Counted from the first letter of the stretch, positions 1-9,221 are shown. The stretch: DNA of 64,000 nt from Marilutibacter aestuarii (GCF_006546775.1 NZ_VICE01000006.1:23005-87004), one strand, 5' to 3'. Translations and numbers: made by a program. The notes: a model not told the origin generated them from the letters alone.

Positions 1-226
1 AGAAGCGCTCCATGAACTGGGACGCCTCAAGCGCACAGGCACCGGCCGTGGCCCGACGGGTCTTGATCGTGTGGTTCTGGTACGCCGGATAGGCGATGGC
101 CGCCAGCACCGCGATCACCAGGACCGCGATCATCAGTTCGATCAGGGTAAAACCCGCCGCCCCGACGCGTCGCCCCAGGGCGACGTGTTTGCGGTTGCGG
201 ACGGTGGAACGAGAAATCTTCGCCAT
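1..226 (-). CDS. pilE: PilE-like type IV pilin, 3' part cut by window edge
   Basis: The reverse strand reads ATG at 226-224 and stays open to the window edge, giving about 75 residues. They show the prepilin signature: a basic leader, then Gly | Phe-Thr-Leu-Ile-Glu-Leu with the +5 glutamate and a long hydrophobic helix, then YPAYQ. This is a class III signal cut by PilD. In pilus operons of this order the pilin after pilY1 is PilE, a minor pilin of the type IV pilus tip or shaft. The start lies 3 nt after the pilY1 stop, so translation is probably coupled. The variable C-terminal domain lies outside the window, so the PilE name rests on context. Confidence 0.85.
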   Translation of the reverse strand, partial: MAKISRSTVRNRKHVALGRRVGAAGFTLIELMIAVLVIAVLAAIAYPAYQNHTIKTRRATAGACALEASQFMERF

Positions 227-229
227 GGA

Positions 230-3200
230 TCAGTCCCTCAGAATTTCGCGCCAGGAGATACGGCCGAAACCCGGCCCCCATTCGAATGGTACGCAACCCG
301 GCGCACCGGTGGAGCCGTTGGCGCAGAAGACCGCCTCGCCCCCCGACCCGATCAGGGCGCCCGGATCAGTCGGCATGCCAAGGCCCAGGTCGATCGAGCC
401 CACCGGCGTGGTGGCGTCGTTCGTGCCATCGCCATCGGTGTCGGAGCCGAGGGTATCGTTCTCGTCGATGACGCCATCGCCGTTGGCGTCAATGAAGGGA
501 CTGCCGACCGCGCCACCGGTGAAGGCATCGATGAAGTTCAGATAGCCCCGGCCCGTGGTATCGCAGCCGTCACTGACCGGGATGATGCTCGACGCCACCA
601 GGACGTTGCCCGAGACCACGAACTGGTCGCCGATCATCCTTTCGCCTTCCGCGGTATCCGAGGGCGGTGTCAACAGGTCCACGTACCAGCCCTTGAGCGT
701 GTTCATGTCTCCTGCCACCGACTCGCCGAACGCGCGCACCGGGTTGCCTCCCAGCACACCGGCGAGCTCGATGGAGCGCTCCTTGAGCGCCGAGCGCCCG
801 GTGACCGCCGTACCGCTGTCCTCGATGCCATACCAGGTCTGGACGCTCACGTCCGACGGGTCGGTTTCCAGAATGTAACGCCCCGTGCCGAAGAACACCC
901 AGGGGTTGTACGTGGCAGGGTTGTAGGCAACGGTGATGCCACCGGTGATGGGCTGCCGCCGGGTGGGGTCCGCACTGTACGTGGCCGTGAACAGCCTCGA
1001 CGCGCTCCAGGTCGAGCTGGTGGTCGCCGACAGGTCGAAGCGCCAGACGTTGCCTTGCAGGTCGCCCGCATAGACCGTGTCGATCCTGCCGTCGCCATTG
1101 GCGTCGACGCCGGAAGGCATCGACAGGCCATTGTCGACCTCGGTGTTCGTGGCGATCTTCTGGACCAGGGCGCCCGTCTCGAGGTTGATGACGAACAATG
1201 CGGAACGTCCGTTCGGGCTATTGATGCCATTGCCGACGATCGCCACCATCGTGTCGGTCCCGCTCAGGTTGACCTTGGCGATCAAGGGCTTGCCCAGGAC
1301 CATTCCCATGTCGTTGTCGCCGGCGTACTCCCACGACCTGCCAGTGCTGGCGAAGGTGGTCGGATTGGTGACATCAAGACCATAGACGCCCCGGCCACCC
1401 CGGCCCAGCGTGCCCACCAGCAGGTTCTTGCCAGGGGTCTGCGTGCGGGTCGACACGACCACCGGGCCATCGACGAAGTACTGGTGAACGAAGTCGACGC
1501 GGCGGCTGAGTTCCTTGAGGCGCGACATGTCGAGCAGCCTGGGCACGTACGTGAAGCGCTCGGTGCCATCCACCGCATTGATCGCGTGCAGCATGCCGTC
1601 GTTGGCACCCACGTAGATCGTCTTGTCGGTGCCGCTTTCGACGTAGACCGGGGAAGAATTCACGATGTCGCCGAAGAGGCTGCTGCGCGCCCGGTAGGTC
1701 GTACCCTCGCCCGCCCGGTTGCCCTTGATGTAGTTGGCAATCGGCGTGGTCAGCACCGTTTCCTGGGCGGTGGTCGGGAAGGCCGTCGTCCCGGTGCGCG
1801 TACCCGTGGTGCCGCCGTAGGTGAGGATGTTGCGCGAACCGGTGGGAATCCCCGTCGAGGCCTTCCAAAGAGGAGGCGTCACGACGCCGCTGCTGGCGGT
1901 CGAGTACGCAATGACGTCACCCGTCCACTGTCCGGCGACGAAATTGGACGAATACGACACGGTGCCATTGGTCAGCGTCGAGCTGTTGAACGCGATGTTC
2001 GAACCCGAACTGGTGCGCTCGTCAATCGTGGCCAGTGCCGAGCGCAGCGCATTCGCGAACTCTACCGGATTGCTGGCTGCGGCGAACGCACCGTGACCGT
2101 TGACCGCGGCATGCAACAGGTCGTCGATTCGGTGGTCGTCTTCGTTGTCGGTCGGATCCGGCCAGTTGAAACCCGACGCACCGTCGCGCAGCACGTCGGC
2201 AACCGAGGTCTGCGGAAGCGTACCCTTGAGGCCGAGCGAAACGCCGAACGTGACCATGTGCTGCCAGAAAGCCGGATTCAACGTGGATGCCGGGACGATA
2301 TTGTCCATGTTGGGCATCAGGTCCGTCTTCCAGTAATGCATGGCGACGTCCGCCAGGGTCCTGCTCCTGCCGTCGGTATAGGGCGCCGAGGCGGTGTAGC
2401 CGTAACTGTTGCCGTCCTCGTCCACGTAAGTTGGTCCGTCCTGGCCGTCGGAATTGCCCTTGTCGACTTCTCCGCTGTTCCAATAGCCATCCGTCGTCAG
2501 GATTGAAAAGTTCTGCCGACAGGCAAGTGGGGTGGATTCAGGGCCGTAGGGGCCTGTCGCGCCCGAGTAGCCCGACAGATCGTCACTGTAGTAGCTGCCC
2601 ATCCGATTGAGAGCACTCTGCAAAGGGGTGCCGTTGGTCGCCCTTGCTTCATAAAGACGATTGAACCAAGTGGACCGATTGACAGAGCCGTTCCTGTTCT
2701 CAAACAGTCCATTGTTGGAGCCGACATTGATCAGGAATTCCTCATTTTGCGAGGCGGCATTGGGGCCCCAGATCGTGGTGAAACCTACCCGATAGTTGCC
2801 GCCATTGAGGTCCCCAAATGCCGCGCCGGCGCCTGCCTTGGCGGACTTCATTCGGGTTCGGTAGTAGGAGTACCACGTCGCATAATTGGTAATTTCCGCG
2901 GCTTCGGTACGGCCATTTGGCGTGGTGAAATTGTTGCCACTCAGGACGTTGACCTGGATGTCTACGCCCCGGACGGATCGATCACCGCCACCGGATGGAG
3001 CCGTCACCCGGACCGTGTACTGCCCGGACTGAGGGGAGGAAATCGAGCAGTACTCGTTATTGCTTCCCGCATCGCTGGCACAGTAGGTCGTATTGTTGCG
3101 CCGAATACTGACGGATACTTCGTATCCGTTGTTGTTGTAGCCATTCCGGGTGATCACCTCGAAGCCCTGTGCTCCATTCGGCACGGTGATCGTATAGTCG

Positions 3201-3814
3201 TTATCGCCCTCGTAGATCGTTCGATTCGACCAGGAGGCGAGCGACGTCACGCCGCCCTTTATGACACGTTGGGCCCCACTCACCGTCGCGATCGTATACC
3301 TGTCGTAATTGGCGGAGTTGGCCTTGTCCAGCGTGGGCGACCTGAGGACGTAATAAGGATGCAAATAGCCCCTCAGGTCCGTAGAACTAGTCAGTCTTTC
3401 CACGTCCGTATACACCGCGTTCAAAGAACGTCCACCGGTGTAGCGCGTGCCGTCGTCCTTCAGCCAGGGCTCGTAGTCGATGGACGGATCGTAGTAGAGC
3501 GTGTTCTGGCTCGACGTCCTCAGACCGAACGCAACTGGACTCGTAGCGATCTCGAGCGCGTTCGCACTGGTCGCGAAAGGTCCCGGCATGAAATCCCACT
3601 CCATGGACCCCGAGTCATCCAGGATCAACATGATGTTGGGCGGCAACGGCGTGCCGACCTGCAGAGGCACCGCAGGCACGTTGAGCGCCGCCGCGCTGGG
3701 GAAGCTCAGCATGGTGGTGGCGAATGCGCACATGAGCGCCGTCAATCGCTGACCGACGGAACGCTTGCGGGCGCTACCGGACCTGGAAGTGTTCATCTTT
3801 TCGTCCCTGCTCAT
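230..3814 (-). CDS. pilY1: PilY1, type IV pilus tip adhesin/assembly factor
   Basis: Predicted 1194 residues. A basic N-terminus and hydrophobic stretch (about 20-43) look like a Sec signal. Next comes a von Willebrand A-like region with a MIDAS motif, D66-x-S68-x-S70. The C-terminal half is the PilY1/PilC beta-propeller (about 710-1080) with the calcium loop D904-A-N-G-D-G-R-I-D912. Two more EF-like Asp-rich loops lie near 1109-1117 and 1125-1133. PilY1 primes pilus assembly with the minor pilins and controls retraction in a calcium-dependent way. Residues about 205-292 look like an inserted beta-sandwich resembling a PPC domain. The start overlaps the pilX stop as ATGA. A second ATG at 3796 (seventh codon) is possible. 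It sits in the minor-pilin operon, which supports the call. Confidence 0.93.
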   Translation of the reverse strand: MSRDEKMNTSRSGSARKRSVGQRLTALMCAFATTMLSFPSAAALNVPAVPLQVGTPLPPNIMLILDDSGSMEWDFMPGPFATSANALEIATSPVAFGLRTSSQNTLYYDPSIDYEPWLKDDGTRYTGGRSLNAVYTDVERLTSSTDLRGYLHPYYVLRSPTLDKANSANYDRYTIATVSGAQRVIKGGVTSLASWSNRTIYEGDNDYTITVPNGAQGFEVITRNGYNNNGYEVSVSIRRNNTTYCASDAGSNNEYCSISSPQSGQYTVRVTAPSGGGDRSVRGVDIQVNVLSGNNFTTPNGRTEAAEITNYATWYSYYRTRMKSAKAGAGAAFGDLNGGNYRVGFTTIWGPNAASQNEEFLINVGSNNGLFENRNGSVNRSTWFNRLYEARATNGTPLQSALNRMGSYYSDDLSGYSGATGPYGPESTPLACRQNFSILTTDGYWNSGEVDKGNSDGQDGPTYVDEDGNSYGYTASAPYTDGRSRTLADVAMHYWKTDLMPNMDNIVPASTLNPAFWQHMVTFGVSLGLKGTLPQTSVADVLRDGASGFNWPDPTDNEDDHRIDDLLHAAVNGHGAFAAASNPVEFANALRSALATIDERTSSGSNIAFNSSTLTNGTVSYSSNFVAGQWTGDVIAYSTASSGVVTPPLWKASTGIPTGSRNILTYGGTTGTRTGTTAFPTTAQETVLTTPIANYIKGNRAGEGTTYRARSSLFGDIVNSSPVYVESGTDKTIYVGANDGMLHAINAVDGTERFTYVPRLLDMSRLKELSRRVDFVHQYFVDGPVVVSTRTQTPGKNLLVGTLGRGGRGVYGLDVTNPTTFASTGRSWEYAGDNDMGMVLGKPLIAKVNLSGTDTMVAIVGNGINSPNGRSALFVINLETGALVQKIATNTEVDNGLSMPSGVDANGDGRIDTVYAGDLQGNVWRFDLSATTSSTWSASRLFTATYSADPTRRQPITGGITVAYNPATYNPWVFFGTGRYILETDPSDVSVQTWYGIEDSGTAVTGRSALKERSIELAGVLGGNPVRAFGESVAGDMNTLKGWYVDLLTPPSDTAEGERMIGDQFVVSGNVLVASSIIPVSDGCDTTGRGYLNFIDAFTGGAVGSPFIDANGDGVIDENDTLGSDTDGDGTNDATTPVGSIDLGLGMPTDPGALIGSGGEAVFCANGSTGAPGCVPFEWGPGFGRISWREILRD

Positions 3815-4377
3815 GGTGACGGCCTACGTACGATGGATTGCAGGATCACGCTGGAGCGCCCCTGGGCCACGTAACGCGAGCTGACGCGATACATGTAGGC
3901 CTTGCAGAGCGGATCCTTCGGGCGCCCGTTGGGGCCGGTGATCAGGTCGCACTTTGGCGTGGTGTTGTACTCGCCGAGGTATTCGACGATGTACTGGAGG
4001 TCGGCGGCGTTGGGGACCGCGAGCGTGTTGTCGTCGAGCTCGGTCGCATTGACCCAGTCGGCGTTGCCCAGCGCCCGGTTCAGGCCGTTCAGCGGCGGCC
4101 CGCAAACGCCCGCGGCACAGGCATTGCCGGCGGGCGGCGAGGCCAGGCCCATCGCGACCACCTCCCCCTGGCGGAGCGCCGCTTCGGCTGCCTGGAAGCC
4201 CAGGCTCCGGTCGAAAAGATTGGCGGCCATCCTTTCCTCGAGCAGGGTACCCCTCAGGCTGGCAAGCCCGAGAAGGGTCATGATCAGCAGGAGGATGAGG
4301 ACGACGATCAGCGCCACGCCGGACTGGCCACGACGGCGCCGGGTGGCGATGCGGGAAGAAGTGGGTGTACTGATCAT
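3811..4377 (-). CDS. pilX: PilX minor pilin
   Basis: 188 residues. After an Arg-rich leader (residues 10-17) there is a Gly-Val-Ala-Leu-Ile-Val processing region and a long hydrophobic helix, then the ERMAANLFDRSLGFQAAEAA segment that characterises PilX N-terminal regions. PilX is a non-core minor pilin that, with PilV, PilW and PilY1, forms the priming complex at the pilus tip. Both ends overlap neighbours by 4 nt (ATGA with pilW upstream and pilY1 downstream), so the operon is translationally coupled. The usual E5 of prepilins is replaced by a hydrophobic residue (GVALIV), as is common for PilX. Confidence 0.9.
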   Translation of the reverse strand: MISTPTSSRIATRRRRGQSGVALIVVLILLLIMTLLGLASLRGTLLEERMAANLFDRSLGFQAAEAALRQGEVVAMGLASPPAGNACAAGVCGPPLNGLNRALGNADWVNATELDDNTLAVPNAADLQYIVEYLGEYNTTPKCDLITGPNGRPKDPLCKAYMYRVSSRYVAQGRSSVILQSIVRRPSP

Positions 4378-5369
4378 ATGCTGCGGTTCCGCAGGGTGAC
4401 GACATGGGTGATCTGGCGGCGGAGACCCTGCCCGTCCGTGCCGACCTTGATGCGATCTTCCTGATTGCCCTGTTGGCCCTCAAGCTCAAGCGCGATGCGC
4501 ACCGCGGTGACGTCCTTCCAGCGGGTGCCGACACCGGTTGCGTTCACATAGGAAGCCGCGCCCGGCAACAGGTAGGTCAATTCAAGATCACGTACCCCGT
4601 CGATGATTTCCGTGGGCGCCGCTGCCATGTCCTGCAACCAGAGCGAGTTACCGCCCCGGGCATTCTGGGCCACGTACCAGCGCACGGCGTGGACGCGGGC
4701 AATGCTGGCCTGTCCGTTCGTGGCGGTCGCATAGGCATAAGGAACCGAACCGCATGTGCCACCGAGCCCCAGATTGGTCCCGCAGTTGCCGGCGCTGGCG
4801 ACGGGGACGGTGGTCCCGGCGACCGTTCCGGCCTGGAAGATCGATCCCTGGTTGCCGTCACAGGCCAGCACCACGTCGTTGCTGCCGATATCGTGCAAGG
4901 CACTGCTCAGGACGAAGTTGCCACCGGCGAACGATTGCACCGTCACCGCGCTGGTATTGGCCGAGTGCAGTTCGATGGCATCGGTACCGGCGAGGCTGCC
5001 CGCCAGGGCGCCGTTCTCGTACCCCTGCACGCCACTCCCCCAGTTCGCCCACCAGGCGCCGGAGGTCAGGACATTGGCGATCGGGAGCATCTTGCCGTAC
5101 TGCGGCAGCGCGGGCTGCGTCTGGGGTTGGCGGCAGGGCGTGCCATCGGCTTCGCGGATATCGCGCGCCATCAACTCGAAGCCGATGCGGCCATTTTCCT
5201 GGATACGCCCAAGGCTCTCGGTGGCCTTGTAGACCCGGCCATTGGCCATGAACATGCTGATCGCACCGCCGACCACGAGCAGCCCCAGCAACATCGCAAC
5301 CATCATTTCAATCAGGGTCACGCCCGCCTGGCGACGGGCCAGTGCCACTTTCAAGACGTGCGCGCTCAT
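4374..5369 (-). CDS. pilW: PilW minor pilin
   Basis: 331 residues with a class III leader (basic residues, then Gly-Val-Thr-Leu-Ile-Glu-Met with the +5 Glu) followed by a hydrophobic helix to about residue 45. The segment SLGRIQENGRIGFELMARDI just after the helix is typical of PilW. It acts as a minor pilin in the tip priming complex at the inner membrane. Start and stop overlap pilV and pilX by 4 nt each, and gene order pilV-pilW-pilX-pilY1 matches other gammaproteobacterial minor-pilin operons. Cysteines in the globular domain may form disulfides after export. Confidence 0.9.
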   Translation of the reverse strand: MSAHVLKVALARRQAGVTLIEMMVAMLLGLLVVGGAISMFMANGRVYKATESLGRIQENGRIGFELMARDIREADGTPCRQPQTQPALPQYGKMLPIANVLTSGAWWANWGSGVQGYENGALAGSLAGTDAIELHSANTSAVTVQSFAGGNFVLSSALHDIGSNDVVLACDGNQGSIFQAGTVAGTTVPVASAGNCGTNLGLGGTCGSVPYAYATATNGQASIARVHAVRWYVAQNARGGNSLWLQDMAAAPTEIIDGVRDLELTYLLPGAASYVNATGVGTRWKDVTAVRIALELEGQQGNQEDRIKVGTDGQGLRRQITHVVTLRNRSI

Positions 5370-5884
5370 AGCTGGCTCACCGTGCTGATGGAGAAGTTCT
5401 GCTCACCGCCCGTCGTCCGCGACTCGTCCCACTCGACCGTCACGGTGCAGACCGTGTCCTCGCAATCGATGGTCCCGCATGACCCCTGCCCCAGCGTCGA
5501 GTGCATGGTCTGGATCCATTCACGGCGATCGTTCTCCGCGAGGCTCGCCCCGGCCGCCGGCACAACGCAGGTACGTGCCATTTCGTACAGCGCGATCGCG
5601 TTGGCCTTGGCAACGGGATCGTTGATGGCCGCCACCGGGATCGACGCCCGGATGGAATCCATCATGGCGTAGCTGTCCATGATGGCTTGGCTGCGAGCAA
5701 GGGAGCCCTGGCTGTTCTTCAGGGCGGTGGCCTGCAAGGCAGCCACGCCCAGCAGCCCGATGGCCAGGATCAGGACCGCGATCATGACTTCGAGCAGGCT
5801 CATTCCGGCCGCGTGTCTTGGAGATGTCTTCATGATGGTCTGGATGGATCGCGCGCGTCCCGCGTTCTTGGTTGGGTACTTCAT
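5366..5884 (-). CDS. pilV: PilV minor pilin
   Basis: 172 residues from the first ATG, which overlaps the fimT stop by one base (TGATG). A later ATG (MKTSPRH, residue 18) would give a more usual short leader. The processing site reads Gly-Met-Ser-Leu-Leu-Glu-Val-Met with +5 Glu, then LILAIGLLGVAALQ, the canonical PilV helix. PilV is a non-core minor pilin of the type IV pilus. Four cysteines near the C-terminus (about 135-154) suggest disulfides in the globular head. The ATGA overlap with pilW supports co-translation. Confidence 0.9.
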   Translation of the reverse strand: MKYPTKNAGRARSIQTIMKTSPRHAAGMSLLEVMIAVLILAIGLLGVAALQATALKNSQGSLARSQAIMDSYAMMDSIRASIPVAAINDPVAKANAIALYEMARTCVVPAAGASLAENDRREWIQTMHSTLGQGSCGTIDCEDTVCTVTVEWDESRTTGGEQNFSISTVSQL

Positions 5885-6480
5885 CAGGGGTCGGCCGGTT
5901 GGGCGCAGGCGCCGTTACCGCTGGTGCGCTCGATGAACGCCCGGCTGCCGGCACCAAGGGTGACGTTGCGGACGTTGTCCGTCGGTATGGTCGCCGCGAC
6001 GCACACGCCGATGGCCGCGGTGACGGGATCGCCGGCGGAATCACGCGCGAAACCATCGGAGCGGAAGGTGAGCACGCCGTCGGCCAGGGCCGGGCTCGCC
6101 TCCACCACCACCGGCGCCTCCACGACATGGCGGCGGAGGATTTCCTCGCCCGCCGTCACCGCGCCATTGCGGTCGGCGTCCGCGAAGACGATCCAGCCAT
6201 TCCATGCGCCGCCGGCGGCGCAGGTGGCACCATCGGACGAGCTGCACAGGGCCATGCGCCCGTTCCGCCGGATCGCCTCGGCGCGCGCCAGCTGGACGCT
6301 GGCGACGAGCTCGTTGGCAGGCGCGCTGATCCGGGCCGAGTTCTGGACATAACGGAAGCTCGGCACGCCGATCGCCAGCAGTACGCCCATCACCACCACC
6401 GTGATCATGAGCTCGACGAGCGTGAAGCCCCGTGCCGGGCCTGCCAGCCCGCCCCGTCGTCGATCATTCGCGTGCCGCAT
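5884..6480 (-). CDS. fimT: FimT/GspH-type minor pseudopilin
   Basis: 198 residues; first gene of the minor-pilin operon. The leader ends Gly | Phe-Thr-Leu-Val-Glu-Leu with +5 Glu, followed by the hydrophobic helix and the FRYVQNSARIS region usual in GspH/FimT pilins. The globular part has the ARAEAIRRNGRMALC segment and a Trp-rich turn typical of the GspH domain. FimT-type pilins are minor pilus components, and in some species they bind DNA during natural transformation; that role is not shown here. The operon promoter should lie in the 168-nt gap shared with the divergent sensor kinase gene. Confidence 0.85.
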   Translation of the reverse strand: MRHANDRRRGGLAGPARGFTLVELMITVVVMGVLLAIGVPSFRYVQNSARISAPANELVASVQLARAEAIRRNGRMALCSSSDGATCAAGGAWNGWIVFADADRNGAVTAGEEILRRHVVEAPVVVEASPALADGVLTFRSDGFARDSAGDPVTAAIGVCVAATIPTDNVRNVTLGAGSRAFIERTSGNGACAQPADP

Positions 6481-6519
6481 CCCGTATCCCCATGAGAATC
6501 CACATGCTCCACCTTAACG

Positions 6520-6535
6520 GGCCGCCTTTGCGGCC
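6520..6535 (-). other. Short GC hairpin in the pilin operon leader
   Basis: A perfect 6-bp inverted repeat, GGCCGC/GCGGCC, around a 4-nt loop sits about 40 nt upstream of the fimT start, between it and the divergent kinase gene. It has no T-tract. It could be a leader hairpin or simply a GC-rich palindrome. Confidence 0.4.
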
Positions 6536-6648
6536 TCCAGCGGGATCCGACCAGCGGAGCCCACGCCGGGCCCAGCGGCAGACGGACAGACAGGCTGGAC
6601 TGCTGTCATGATGACGCCCGCCCCGAAACCGCCCACCAATCGCGTGAG

Positions 6649-7677
6649 ATGAACGGACCCAAAGAGACCCAGGCCCTGCTCGACACCCTCTGGCAGCCCA
6701 GGACCCTGGTCTGGGTCCTGATCGCCGGTGAAGGCCTGGCCGTCGTGCTGGCACTCGCGCCTGGCGGCAGCGGGGACCGATGGGTGTACTTCGGCCTGAC
6801 CTCGATCCTGCTGCAGTGGATATCCCTGCTGACGATGTCGACGCTGTACTGGGCGCGCCGCAGACTGGCCCGCCTGACGCCGGTGCAGCTTGCATACGCC
6901 GCGCTGGTCGCGCTGATGGCCAGCACCTGGGTGGTCAGCGGAGGCGCGTGGTTCCTGCTGCAGGACCTGTGGCTGATGGCGCACGGCGGTTGGCGATCGC
7001 TGATCCTGCGCCTGAGCGGCCTGGCGTTGACAGTGGGCATGCTCGGGCTTGCCGCGTTCCAGAACTACTGGCGCGCGCGCCAATGGGCGTTGCGCACCAA
7101 GCAGGCCGAACTCGAGGCGCTGCAGGCGCGCATCCGGCCGCACTTCCTGTTCAACACGCTCAACACCGGCGCAGCCCTGGTACACCAGCGCCCCGAGGCG
7201 GTGGAGCAGCTGCTGCTGGACTTGGCGGACCTGTTCCGGGCCGCGCTCGCCGGTCCGCACCAGATTCCCCTGCAGGACGAGTTGGACCTGGCTCGACGCT
7301 ATCTGGAAATCGAGGGCCTGCGGTTCCGCGAGCGCCTGCAGGTAACCTGGAAGCTGCCCCGTGCGCTGCCGGACGTCACCGTGCCGGCACTCACCATCCA
7401 GCCCCTGGTCGAGAATGCGATCCGCCACGGCATCGAGCGCCTGCCCAAGGGCGGTACGATCGAGGTGGCGGTCACGACGTCGGACGAGCGCGTGATCGTG
7501 CGCATCAGCAACCCCTTGCCCGGCAGCAGCCGTGAAGCCCGGCCCGGGCATAACGTCGGCCTCAATGCCGCGCAGGAACGCGTGGAGGCGCTCACCCAGG
7601 GCAAGGGCAGCGTCACCACCTCACGGGAAGGCGACCTCTACGTCGCCACCGTGCGCCTCCCGGTCAGCGAGCGCTGA
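6649..7677 (+). CDS. LytS/AlgZ(FimS)-type sensor histidine kinase
   Basis: 342 residues. Four hydrophobic segments (about 19-37, 45-66, 81-103, 118-138) form a membrane sensor without an obvious periplasmic domain. The cytoplasmic part is a His_kinase family domain: H-box RPHFLFN with H165, N-box QPLVENAIRH with N256, then a glycine-rich loop near GHNVGL. Such kinases normally signal to a LytTR response regulator (AlgR type) that controls pili in Pseudomonas and relatives. It diverges from the minor-pilin operon, so pilus control is a reasonable inference. No response regulator gene follows: the next gene is convergent ppnN. Start chosen at the ATG; the ribosome site is weak. Confidence 0.88.
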   Translation: MNGPKETQALLDTLWQPRTLVWVLIAGEGLAVVLALAPGGSGDRWVYFGLTSILLQWISLLTMSTLYWARRRLARLTPVQLAYAALVALMASTWVVSGGAWFLLQDLWLMAHGGWRSLILRLSGLALTVGMLGLAAFQNYWRARQWALRTKQAELEALQARIRPHFLFNTLNTGAALVHQRPEAVEQLLLDLADLFRAALAGPHQIPLQDELDLARRYLEIEGLRFRERLQVTWKLPRALPDVTVPALTIQPLVENAIRHGIERLPKGGTIEVAVTTSDERVIVRISNPLPGSSREARPGHNVGLNAAQERVEALTQGKGSVTTSREGDLYVATVRLPVSER

Positions 7678-7719
7678 GTCTTCGCCCGGTCCCGGGTGTC
7701 GAGCGGTTGGCGGGAGGCC

Positions 7720-9099
7720 TCAGGCCACGACGCGGTAACAGGGGTGGTAGTCGCCGTCGATCTTCATGCGCCTCTGCTCCACGAACGCACGCAGCAATGC
7801 GTCGAGCGACTGCATCATCTCCGGGTCGCCATGGATCTCGAACGGCCCGTGCGCATCGATGCGGCGCATGCCGTCCTCCTTGACGTTGCCGGCGACGATG
7901 CCCGAGAACGCCCGGCGGAGGTCGGCCGCCAGGTCGTGCGGCTTGCGGCCCTTGTGCAGGTCCAGCGCCGCCATCGCCTCGTGGGTGGGCCGGAACGGCT
8001 GCTGGAACTCCAGCGGGATGTCGATCGACCAGTTGAAGAAGAACGAGTCCTTCTGGGCGATGCGCTGCTCGCGCACCTTGCGGATGCCCGCGGTCATCCG
8101 CCGGGCCACCGCGGCCGGATCGGCGATGATGATCTCGTAGCGCGAAGTGGCCGCCTCGCCCAGCGTCAGGCGCAGGAAGCGGTCGATCTGCTCGAAGTAC
8201 GCCGCCGACGCGGTGGGGCCGGTGAAGATCAGCGGGAACTGCAGGCCGGCGTTCTCCTCGCGCAGCAGGATACCCAGCAGGTACAGGATCTCCTCTGCGG
8301 TGCCGACGCCGCCGGGGAACACGATGATGCCGTGGCCGATGCGGACGAAGGCTTCCAGGCGCTTTTCGATGTCGGGCAGGATCACCAGGTGGTTGACGAT
8401 CGGGTTGGGCGACTCGGCGGCGATGATGCCCGGCTCGGTCACGCCGATGTAGCGGGGGTGCTCGCGCCGCTGCTTGGCGTGCGCGATGTTGGCGCCCTTC
8501 ATCGGTCCCTTCATCGCGCCCGGGCCGCAACCGGTGCAGATGTCCAGCCCGCGCAGGCCCAGCTCGTAGCCGACCTGCTTGGTGTAGATGTACTCGTCGC
8601 GCGAGATCGAGTGTCCGCCCCAGCACACCACCAGGCGGGGATCGGTGGGCTGCAGGATGCGTGCGTTGCGGAGCAGGTCGAAGACGCCGTCGGTGATGCC
8701 CGCGCTGGTGTTGAGGTCGCGGCCGCAGGCCTCGCCCAGCTCGATCGCGGTGAAAGCCAGGTCGCGCACGACCGCGAACAGCAGTTCGGCCACGCCGCGG
8801 ATGATCTCGCCATCGACGAACGCCATCGCGGGCGCGTTCGCCAGGTCGATGCGCAGGCCGCGGTCCTGCTGGTGCACCTGGATGTCGAAGTCCGCGTACT
8901 GCGCCTGGGCGGCGCGCGGATCGTCGGACACGCTGCCGGTGGTCAGCACGGCCAGGGCGCAGCGGCGCAGCAGGTCGTGCATGCCGGTGGAAGCGTCGCG
9001 CAGGCGGGCGACCTCGTCGCGGGACAGGATGTCGAGGGCACCGCTGGGGTGGATGCGCGCGTTGACGGTGGGGAGTGCATCCTGCGGGGGCTTGCTCAT
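7720..9099 (-). CDS. ppnN: PpnN (YgdH) pyrimidine/purine nucleotide 5'-monophosphate nucleosidase, LOG family
   Basis: 459 residues, matching the roughly 454 of E. coli PpnN. The lysine-decarboxylase-like (LOG) fold is marked by GGHSIS (161-166), the CTGCGPGAMKG segment and the catalytic PGGVGTAEE motif (262-270). A long N-terminal domain and a C-terminal extension separate it from short LOG cytokinin enzymes. PpnN hydrolyses nucleoside monophosphates to base and ribose 5-phosphate and is activated by (p)ppGpp in E. coli. It is monocistronic here, convergent with the sensor kinase and downstream of the TonB receptor terminator. Confidence 0.92.
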   Translation of the reverse strand: MSKPPQDALPTVNARIHPSGALDILSRDEVARLRDASTGMHDLLRRCALAVLTTGSVSDDPRAAQAQYADFDIQVHQQDRGLRIDLANAPAMAFVDGEIIRGVAELLFAVVRDLAFTAIELGEACGRDLNTSAGITDGVFDLLRNARILQPTDPRLVVCWGGHSISRDEYIYTKQVGYELGLRGLDICTGCGPGAMKGPMKGANIAHAKQRREHPRYIGVTEPGIIAAESPNPIVNHLVILPDIEKRLEAFVRIGHGIIVFPGGVGTAEEILYLLGILLREENAGLQFPLIFTGPTASAAYFEQIDRFLRLTLGEAATSRYEIIIADPAAVARRMTAGIRKVREQRIAQKDSFFFNWSIDIPLEFQQPFRPTHEAMAALDLHKGRKPHDLAADLRRAFSGIVAGNVKEDGMRRIDAHGPFEIHGDPEMMQSLDALLRAFVEQRRMKIDGDYHPCYRVVA

Positions 9100-9163
9100 C
9101 GGTGTGTTCTCTTCGTTGTTCTTGTCTGGTCCGTCCCACCGACTCTAGCGCAGGAGGGCGCAC

Positions 9164-9195
9164 AAAAAAAACGGCCGGGGATTCACCCCGGCCGT
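9164..9195 (-). terminator. Rho-independent terminator of the TonB receptor gene
   Basis: A perfect 10-bp stem, ACGGCCGGGG/CCCCGGCCGT (9171-9180 with 9186-9195), has a 5-nt loop. On the reverse strand it is followed by eight T residues (9171-9164). It begins 27 nt after the receptor stop codon. Confidence 0.93.
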
Positions 9196-9221
9196 CGCTC
9201 TGGATCCGGTTGTCACCGGGA

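Noticed and set aside
71..2506. Long open frame on the plus strand opposite pilY1
   Set aside because: It runs antisense to a clear PilY1 gene, has an Arg/Asp-rich low-quality composition and no recognisable domain. Such frames are expected in GC-rich codon-biased DNA.
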